From NCBI GenBank assembly GCA_009936895.1, contig JAACDS010000214.1:1-19183 (forward strand): a stretch of DNA of 19,183 bases. Reading direction: 5' to 3'. Shown piece by piece: positions 14,374-19,183 of this stretch. The translations under genes were made by a program, and so were the position numbers. The stretch's first letter is position 1. Every line of letters starts with the position of its first letter. Below the pieces are notes generated by a model, which saw only the letters and a list, made by a program, of their open reading frames with translations, had not been told where the DNA came from and did not search any database. Origin of the DNA: Pseudomonadota bacterium (GTDB lineage Bacteria > Pseudomonadota > Gammaproteobacteria > Pseudomonadales > Azotimanducaceae).

Positions 14374-15218
14374 ATCTGTGACCATTTGTCAGTAGATTGG
14401 CCGATCGCATCGACAGCTTTGTGCAAGCACAACCGGTCCAACGAAGCAAGGGGCAAAGCTAAAAAAGCAATCATGCGGTTCCGTAGCGCGCCGTATGTCT
14501 GATGGAAGGCAAGGCTTTTTTGTGCATCCGAGCCTTCAACTTTCACCGGATCAGGCAGCCCCCAATGCCCACTGATGGGCTGGCCTTGCCAAAAGGGACA
14601 CTCTTCATTGGCCGCCTGATTGCAGACGGTGAAGACGAAATCGAAATTTGGGGCATCCGCCCCTTGAAACTCAAAAATGTTCTTGGAACGAAGGACTGAT
14701 ACATCATGCCCCTTCTGTTCCAGAACCTCGAGTGCAAACGAATTCAGTTCCGAGCGCGGCTTGATGCCTGCCGAGTAAGCAAAAAAACTATCACCGGCGA
14801 GGTCGCGCAAGATGGACTCGGCGAAGATGGACCGTGCAGAGTTGCCTGTGCAAACGAACAGGACGTTGAATTTTCGGTCGCCCATTTGAATGTCTCCGTG
14901 AATCGCGGAATAGGCATTTGGGGCGCAAATCTCAGGCCTCCCCCTGCAACAGTCGTGCAGAAGGTAATCGACGGTCTCGCGGGTGGCATCCATGTCGATT
15001 GCATAGCGCAAGGATGTGCCAACACGCTTTTGGCTGATCAGACCGGCTTGCATCAGCGCGTTCACATAGGTCGACAGAGTATTCGGCTTTAGTCCGAGTG
15101 CCTGCGCCAATTCTGTCGCAGGAACGCAGTCGGGATAGCGTCGCATCAGCAGCCGGAATAGCGCCAGCCGTTGGGGATGGCCAAGTGTCGAAAGGCGGTT
15201 GGGAATCAGTGTTTCCAT
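14370..15218 (-). CDS. arsR-arsC: ArsR repressor fused to low-molecular-weight-phosphatase-type arsenate reductase
   Basis: Two-domain protein, 282 residues. Residues 1-100: ArsR/SmtB winged helix (TLGHPQRLALFRLLMRRYPD, ATELAQALGLKPNTLSTYVN) ending in Cys90-Cys91-x6-Cys98, a candidate arsenite-binding trio like that of Acidithiobacillus ArsR. Residues 115-282: LMW protein-phosphatase fold with P-loop VLFVCTGNSARS, nucleophile Cys123 and Arg129 (C-x5-R), and the distal Asp in WGLPDP near 219. The reductase turns arsenate to arsenite, which can be the inducer of the attached repressor. Such fusions are known in alphaproteobacteria. The start at ATG 15218 directly abuts a palindromic operator and no Shine-Dalgarno is visible, so a leaderless message is likely. 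Confidence 0.92.
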   Translation of the reverse strand: METLIPNRLSTLGHPQRLALFRLLMRRYPDCVPATELAQALGLKPNTLSTYVNALMQAGLISQKRVGTSLRYAIDMDATRETVDYLLHDCCRGRPEICAPNAYSAIHGDIQMGDRKFNVLFVCTGNSARSIFAESILRDLAGDSFFAYSAGIKPRSELNSFALEVLEQKGHDVSVLRSKNIFEFQGADAPNFDFVFTVCNQAANEECPFWQGQPISGHWGLPDPVKVEGSDAQKSLAFHQTYGALRNRMIAFLALPLASLDRLCLHKAVDAIGQSTDKWSQI

Positions 15219-15238
15219 AATTCACGAATATATGAATT
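15219..15238 (-). promoter_or_regulatory. Probable ArsR operator overlapping the ars promoter
   Basis: Inverted repeat AATTCA-N8-TGAATT immediately before the arsR-arsC ATG. On the minus strand it contains TATATT, a good -10 box, ending 8 bases before the ATG, so the start codon may be at or within a base or two of the transcript start. A clear -35 is not seen. Confidence 0.6.
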
Positions 15239-15318
15239 AGAGAGATCTAGAAAGTGAAGATTTTGTAGCACGCGATACAGACGACGACAGCTTTAAGACC
15301 GATCAGACATTCCAAGAC

Positions 15319-15357
15319 CATCGGCAAGCCAGCCCCGTTACGGGTGCTGTGCCGATG
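15319..15357 (-). terminator. Hairpin downstream of phnF
   Basis: CATCGGCA (15319-15326) pairs perfectly with TGCCGATG (15350-15357). Inside, AGCCCCG can pair with CGGGTGCT with one bulge. It starts 8 bases beyond the phnF stop. There is no run of T afterwards on the minus strand, so it may be a weak terminator or message-stabilising hairpin. Confidence 0.55.
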
Positions 15358-15365
15358 AGCAAGTC

Positions 15366-16085
15366 CTACGCTTCAAGCGTCAGCGTTACCCGGTCACCTG
15401 CAAACCAAGTGCGACCGGATTCTACGGGCAGCCCACCCTGGGAATGATTTAGACTCGACGATCTAAGCAGCGGATCGCCTTCGGCAACATGCAACAGCAG
15501 CGCGTGGGTTGCCGTGGCGCGAACTGCCGTCAGGCGGGTTGAGGCACGCGTATAGTCGTCGATGCCTACAACACTTAAAGCTTCTGTGACGCTGCTTGTT
15601 TCCTTCAATGCAGCGGTAATCCCTCCAAGGCGCGCCAGTGGAAACAGACTTTCAAATACGGCAATCGGCTGACCATCTGCCAATAAAAGCCCATGATAAG
15701 CACAGACTGGATCGCCTGCCTCGATCTGCAAGGCCTGAGCCTCGCCAATCGTCGCAGCACGCTCGTCCAACGCGAGCCTGCGCTTTTCGGGTCTGCGGCC
15801 TGCGGCGTTCAGGTTTTCGTGGAACCGCACTCGCTGGCCAATCGGATAGTCGGTCGGCGTGGCCGCGACAAAGGCCCCTGCACCGCGACGGGTACGCACC
15901 AGCCCTTCCTCGACCAATACAGAAATCCCATGGCGTACCGTGTGACGGTTCACGCCAAATCGGTTTGCCAGCGCAGCCTCGGTCGGCAGCTTGTCACCGG
16001 GGGTATAGCGCCCTTCGGCCAAATCGCTGCGCAAAGCGCTAGCGATGGCTTTCCAGATCGGGGTTTTGTCAGAACTGTCACGCAA
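15366..16085 (-). CDS. phnF: GntR/HutC-family phosphonate regulator PhnF
   Basis: Transcriptional repressor expected to control the divergent C-P lyase genes. 239 residues: N-terminal GntR winged helix (TPIWKAIASALRSDLAEGRY, PTEAALANRFGVNRHTVRHG, about 8-75) and C-terminal UTRA effector-binding domain (about 80-235) with AYHGLLLADGQPIAVFESLF and the typical end LPVESGRTWFAGDRVTL. The start must be at or after TTG 16085 because TGA lies in frame two codons upstream; no better start is seen. Its promoter must share the 81-base region with phnG, so it is probably autoregulated. The ligand is unknown; a phosphonate or pathway intermediate is likely by analogy. Confidence 0.93.
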   Translation of the reverse strand: MRDSSDKTPIWKAIASALRSDLAEGRYTPGDKLPTEAALANRFGVNRHTVRHGISVLVEEGLVRTRRGAGAFVAATPTDYPIGQRVRFHENLNAAGRRPEKRRLALDERAATIGEAQALQIEAGDPVCAYHGLLLADGQPIAVFESLFPLARLGGITAALKETSSVTEALSVVGIDDYTRASTRLTAVRATATHALLLHVAEGDPLLRSSSLNHSQGGLPVESGRTWFAGDRVTLTLEA

Positions 16086-16131
16086 ATTTCACAAAACTCT
16101 TCTGTCATTAGGACATCAATATGATAAAATA

Positions 16132-16146
16132 TGTATAGTTGTATAG
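16132..16146 (+). promoter_or_regulatory. Direct repeat TGTATAG in the phnF-phnG divergent region
   Basis: TGTATAG occurs twice (16132-16138 and 16140-16146), 8 bases apart. HutC/PhnF-type regulators bind TGTATA- or GTATAGAC-like sites, so this is the best candidate PhnF operator in the window. One TGTCAT at 16103-16108 resembles a Pho half-site but has no partner at 11 bases. Confidence 0.4.
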
Positions 16147-16166
16147 AAAAGAGACAAGTTGTCGAG

Positions 16167-16622
16167 ATGAAAGACACTGTGAGCGAAAATAATCCCCGCA
16201 AGGCATGGATGGGTCTGCTGGCTAAAGCGCCCGAAGGCCGTGTGGCCGCACTATTGGATGCTGAAATATCGCGCCCTGACTTTACGTGGCTGCGTGCTCC
16301 GGAAATTGGCAGCACGATGGTCCGCGCTCGCGCTGGTGCCACTGGCGCACCCTTCAATCTGGGCGAGATGACGATAACTCGCTGCGCTTTGACGTTGGAA
16401 ACCGGCGAAGTCGGGCACAGCTATATTCAAGGGCGCAGCAAAGCAGACGCCGAGGTCGCCGCTCTGGTTGATGCGCTGATGCAGACGGGAATGGCAAATA
16501 GGCTGCGCGAGACGGTCCTTGAGCCTCTGGAGGCAGGGATGGCCACCCTGAAAGCCGCCCGCGCGGCCAAGGCAGCCGCGACAAAGGTTGATTTCTTTAA
16601 CATGACCCGGGGAGAAAACTGA
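16167..16622 (+). CDS. phnG: C-P lyase core subunit PhnG
   Basis: Small subunit of the PhnGHIJ core complex that, with PhnI, helps attach methylphosphonate to ribose 5-triphosphate by displacing adenine from ATP. ATG 16167 is preferred to ATG 16131: the earlier one would put the TGTATAG repeats inside the gene, and 151 residues matches E. coli PhnG (150). Family features: RKAWMGLLAKAP at the N-terminus, WLRAPEIGSTMVRARAGATG, FNLGEMTITRCALTLETGEV and GHSYIQGRSKADAEVAAL. It ends with TGATG, sharing one base with the phnH start, so the two are coupled. Intact. Confidence 0.95.
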   Translation: MKDTVSENNPRKAWMGLLAKAPEGRVAALLDAEISRPDFTWLRAPEIGSTMVRARAGATGAPFNLGEMTITRCALTLETGEVGHSYIQGRSKADAEVAALVDALMQTGMANRLRETVLEPLEAGMATLKAARAAKAAATKVDFFNMTRGEN

Positions 16623-17224
16623 TGCAGGCAAACACCCTGTCCGGCGGCTTTGCCGATCCAGCCACCCAGTCAGCCGACGCCTTTCGTAGTGTGATGGAGG
16701 CCATGGCGCGCCCCGGCACGATTCAGGATATAGAAGGGGCAGCACCCCCTGCGCCGCTGTCGCCCGCGATAGGTGCCGTTCTGCTGACACTCTGCGACAC
16801 GGAAACACCGGTTTATCTGGCTGGTGATATGGATTGCGAAGCGGCGCGGGCGTGGCTGGCCTTTCACACAGGTGTCCCTTTTGTTGGCCCCGCGCATTGT
16901 ATGTTTGCGGTTGGCAAGTGGGACGCGCTCGCGCCGCTCGCCGTCTACCCGCTCGGCACGTCCGAGTACCCTGACCGCTCGGCCACGCTCATCGTCGAAT
17001 GTTCAGAGCTTGCCGCCTCAGGTGCAACATTGACGGGTCCCGGTATCGAGGAAACGGCAACACTTTCCTTGCCAGAATTGGAAGCGTTTCAGGCCAATCG
17101 AACCCTGTTCCCGCTGGGGCTGGATTTCATTCTTACTTGTGGCGAACGCCTCGCGGCTTTGCCCCGGTCAACCGAAGTCTCGCGCTCAAGTAGCGAAGCG
17201 ATAGTGCAAATAGGAACATCCTGA
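16622..17224 (+). CDS. phnH: C-P lyase core subunit PhnH
   Basis: Dimeric subunit of the C-P lyase core; essential for growth on phosphonates but with no known catalytic residues of its own. 200 residues (E. coli 194). Diagnostic FRSVMEAMARPGTIQDIEG near 21-39, then LTLCDTETPVYL, AWLAFHTGVPFV, and the C-terminal PGIEETATLSLPELEAFQAN with FPLGLDFILTCGERLAALPR. It starts on the last base of phnG's stop and stops one base before phnI, so it is part of one coupled message. Confidence 0.95.
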   Translation: MQANTLSGGFADPATQSADAFRSVMEAMARPGTIQDIEGAAPPAPLSPAIGAVLLTLCDTETPVYLAGDMDCEAARAWLAFHTGVPFVGPAHCMFAVGKWDALAPLAVYPLGTSEYPDRSATLIVECSELAASGATLTGPGIEETATLSLPELEAFQANRTLFPLGLDFILTCGERLAALPRSTEVSRSSSEAIVQIGTS

Positions 17225-17225
17225 C

Positions 17226-18314
17226 ATGTATGTAGCAGTCAAAGGCGGAGAGCGGGCAATCGAGAATGCCCATGCTTGGCTCGCCGAAGAACGCCGTGGT
17301 AACACGGATATCGCAGAGCTCAGCCTTGCGCAAATCCGCGAGCAACTAAGTCTTGCCGTCAATCGCGTCATGGCCGAAGGGTCGCTTTATGATCAGGACC
17401 TTGCGGCACTTGCAATCAAGCAGGCGCGTGGCGATCTGATCGAAGCGATCTTCCTCATTCGCGCCTATCGCACCACTCTGCCGCGCTTTGGTGCGTCCGA
17501 GCCTGTCGATACCGGCATTATGACCTGCGACAGGCGGATCTCGGCCACGTTCAAGGACTTGCCCGGCGGGCAGGTCCTGGGTCCAACATTTGACTACACG
17601 CACCGTTTGCTTGATTTCAAACTGGCCGCCGATGGCGAGGTGCCCAAGGCTCGTTCACGTGACGCCGAGACGGACACTGTCCCGCATGTCACCGAATTCT
17701 TGAACCGCGAAGGGCTGATTGAAGAGGCCCCCCATGACGATACCCCGCCCCCCGACCTGACCCGCGAACCGCTGGAAATGCCCGCCGACCGCGCCCTGCG
17801 CCTGCAAGCGCTGACCCGCGCGGACGAGGGTTTTACCCTTGGCCTCGCCTACTCCACGCAGCGCGGCTACGGGCGCAACCATGCATTTGTGGGCGAGCTA
17901 CGGATCGGATCGGTACCGGTTGAGATGGACATCCCTGAACTGGGATTTGCCGTTGAGGTCGGAGAAGTGATCCTGACCGAATGCGAAACGGTCAACCAAT
18001 TCACCGGCTCGAAAACCGAGCCGCCGCAGTTCACGCGCGGCTATGGGCTGGTCTTTGGCCAGACCGAGCGCAAGGCAATCTCCATGGCCTTGGTCGATCG
18101 CGCGCTACGCTGGGAAGAATTGGGCGAGGATAACGTTGGTGCACCTGCACAGGATGCAGAATTCGTTCTGTATCACGCCGACAACATTCAGGCGACGGGG
18201 TTCCTAGAACATATCAAACTGCCCCATTACGTCGATTTTCAGTCTGAGCTGGAACTGGTGCGCAAGCTCCGTCGAGAAGCGGGTGCGCAACAGGTGCAGG
18301 AGGCAGCGGAATGA
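17226..18314 (+). CDS. phnI: C-P lyase core subunit PhnI (nucleosidase)
   Basis: Catalyses removal of the base from ATP/GTP and, with PhnG/H/L, coupling of the phosphonate to ribose 5-triphosphate. 362 residues (E. coli 354). Starts MYVAVKGGERAIENAHAWLA, followed by VNRVMAEGSLYDQDLAALAI, FDYTHRLLDFKL, LAYSTQRGYGRNHAFVGELR and GEVILTECETVNQF. The zinc-ligand pair of the E. coli complex (His328, His333) appears as His329 and His334 in EHIKLPHYVDFQSELEL. One base after phnH and overlapping phnJ by 4 bases (ATGA). Intact. Confidence 0.96.
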   Translation: MYVAVKGGERAIENAHAWLAEERRGNTDIAELSLAQIREQLSLAVNRVMAEGSLYDQDLAALAIKQARGDLIEAIFLIRAYRTTLPRFGASEPVDTGIMTCDRRISATFKDLPGGQVLGPTFDYTHRLLDFKLAADGEVPKARSRDAETDTVPHVTEFLNREGLIEEAPHDDTPPPDLTREPLEMPADRALRLQALTRADEGFTLGLAYSTQRGYGRNHAFVGELRIGSVPVEMDIPELGFAVEVGEVILTECETVNQFTGSKTEPPQFTRGYGLVFGQTERKAISMALVDRALRWEELGEDNVGAPAQDAEFVLYHADNIQATGFLEHIKLPHYVDFQSELELVRKLRREAGAQQVQEAAE

Positions 18315-19162
18315 CCGAGTATAACTTCGCCTATCTGGACGAACAAACCAAACGGATGATCCGCCGCGCAATCCTCAAAGGGCTTGCCATTCCCGGCTAT
18401 CAGGTCCCTTTCGCCTCTCGCGAGATGCCAATGCCCTATGGCTGGGGAACAGGCGGCGTTCAGGTGTCGGCTGCGGTGCTGACGCCCAAAGACACTTTCA
18501 AGGTGATCGACCAAGGGGCCGATGACACCACAAACGCCGTCTCAATTCGGACTTTCTTTCAACGCACTGCTGGAGTTGCGACGACCACTGCAACAAGTGA
18601 CGCCACTGTGATTCAGACCCGGCACCGGATCCCCGAAGAGCCGCTGAACGAGGGGCAGATCCTTGTCTATCAGGTGCCGATCCCGGAACCGCTGCGCTTT
18701 CTCGAACCCCGTGAAAGCGAGACACGCAAGATGCACAGCCTCGAAGAATATGGACTGATGCATGTTAAACTTTATGAAGATATCAGCCGCCACGGTCATA
18801 TCGCGACCTCTTATGCCTATCCGGTCAAAGTCGAAGGGCGCTATGTGATGGATCCCTCGCCGATCCCCAAATTCGACAACCCCAAACTGGGCGATATGGC
18901 CGCAATCCAACTTTTTGGCGCGGGGCGCGAGCAACGTATTTACGCGCTGCCCCCTTATACCCAAGTGGTCAGCCTCGATTTTGAGGATCATCCGTTTGAG
19001 GCGTCCAAGGCTGATCACCGCTGCGGGATGTGCGGTGCGACAGATAGCTATCTGGATGAGTTGATCATCGATGACGCCGGTGGGCGGATGTTTGTCTGCT
19101 CTGACACCGATTATTGCGAGGCACGTCAGGCAGCGGGCCACAAAGGAAAGGACGCAGCATGA
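18311..19162 (+). CDS. phnJ: Carbon-phosphorus lyase PhnJ (radical SAM)
   Basis: Radical S-adenosylmethionine enzyme that cleaves the C-P bond of 5-phosphoribosyl-1-phosphonate to give methane (from methylphosphonate) and the cyclic ribose phosphate. 283 residues (E. coli 281). N-terminal YNFAYLDEQTKRMIRRAILK and PGYQVPFASREMPMPYGWGT. The four key cysteines are present with the E. coli spacing of 3, 22 and 6: Cys238 and Cys241 in HRCGMCGATDSY, Cys263 in FVCSD, Cys269 in DYCEAR. In E. coli the first three hold the 4Fe-4S cluster and the last is the catalytic Cys272. Overlaps phnI (ATGA) and phnK (ATGA). Fully intact. Confidence 0.97.
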   Translation: MTEYNFAYLDEQTKRMIRRAILKGLAIPGYQVPFASREMPMPYGWGTGGVQVSAAVLTPKDTFKVIDQGADDTTNAVSIRTFFQRTAGVATTTATSDATVIQTRHRIPEEPLNEGQILVYQVPIPEPLRFLEPRESETRKMHSLEEYGLMHVKLYEDISRHGHIATSYAYPVKVEGRYVMDPSPIPKFDNPKLGDMAAIQLFGAGREQRIYALPPYTQVVSLDFEDHPFEASKADHRCGMCGATDSYLDELIIDDAGGRMFVCSDTDYCEARQAAGHKGKDAA

Positions 19163-19183
19163 CACCTTTGCTTTCCGTTCAGG
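19159..19183 (+). CDS. phnK: PhnK, first codons only
   Basis: An ATG overlapping the phnJ stop (ATGA) opens a frame reading MTPLLSVQ before the window ends. E. coli PhnK starts MNQPLLSV, and phnK follows phnJ in known C-P lyase operons, so this is its start. PhnK is an ABC-type nucleotide-binding protein that docks on the core complex. Confidence 0.8.

Noticed and set aside
16103..16108. Pho box between phnF and phnG
   Set aside because: Only one TGTCAT is found; no second unit at 11 bases in either direction.

Overview
The window looks like chromosomal DNA of an alphaproteobacterium of the Rhodobacteraceae (Roseobacter group). The evidence is gene order (phoR-[pst]-phoU-phoB next to phnC-phnD-phnE-phnE), the style of the proteins and the base composition; no species is claimed. 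It is dominated by phosphorus acquisition, with an arsenate detoxification operon placed inside the phosphonate locus.

Layout. (1) Bases 1-2733 look like accessory DNA, AT-richer by eye: a tyrosine integrase running off the left edge, a 500-base stretch with only gene scraps, and an exonuclease I (SbcB-type) gene that has lost its 5' end. (2) At about 2733 this abuts, head to head, an aldo/keto reductase gene also lacking its 5' end. Next comes a small secreted-protein gene with an internal stop. (3) 3770-5933 (minus) is a collapsed phosphate-sensing/uptake operon: phoR carries a stop right after the catalytic His-Glu-Leu. A tandem Pho box is preserved. The first 28 codons of pstS are joined to the last ~50 codons of phoU, so pstC, pstA, pstB and most of pstS and phoU are gone. 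phoB is intact. (4) 6257-11151 (plus) is the phosphonate transporter phnC-phnD-phnE1-phnE2 plus a hexapeptide-repeat transferase of the phosphonate-cluster type. phnE1 has an in-frame TGA where Trp is expected. A lysophospholipid acyltransferase-like gene follows. (5) 12116-15218 (minus) is arsR-arsC fusion, GAPDH, arsJ, three overlapping genes for arsenate reduction and for making and exporting 1-arseno-3-phosphoglycerate. (6) 15366-19183 holds phnF (minus) and the divergent, tightly overlapping phnG-phnH-phnI-phnJ-phnK' of carbon-phosphorus lyase.

How it fits together. Phosphonate would be imported by PhnCDE and cleaved by the PhnGHIJ complex, with PhnF as local repressor. Normally PhoR/PhoB, gated by Pst/PhoU, would switch this on at low phosphate. 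Here the sensor kinase and the Pst transporter are visibly broken, while phoB, its Pho box, the C-P lyase genes and the ars operon read intact. The most notable result is this selective decay of the phosphate-sensing module, with several independent nonsense codons all explicable as C:G to T:A changes. I did not find a convincing wholly new system.
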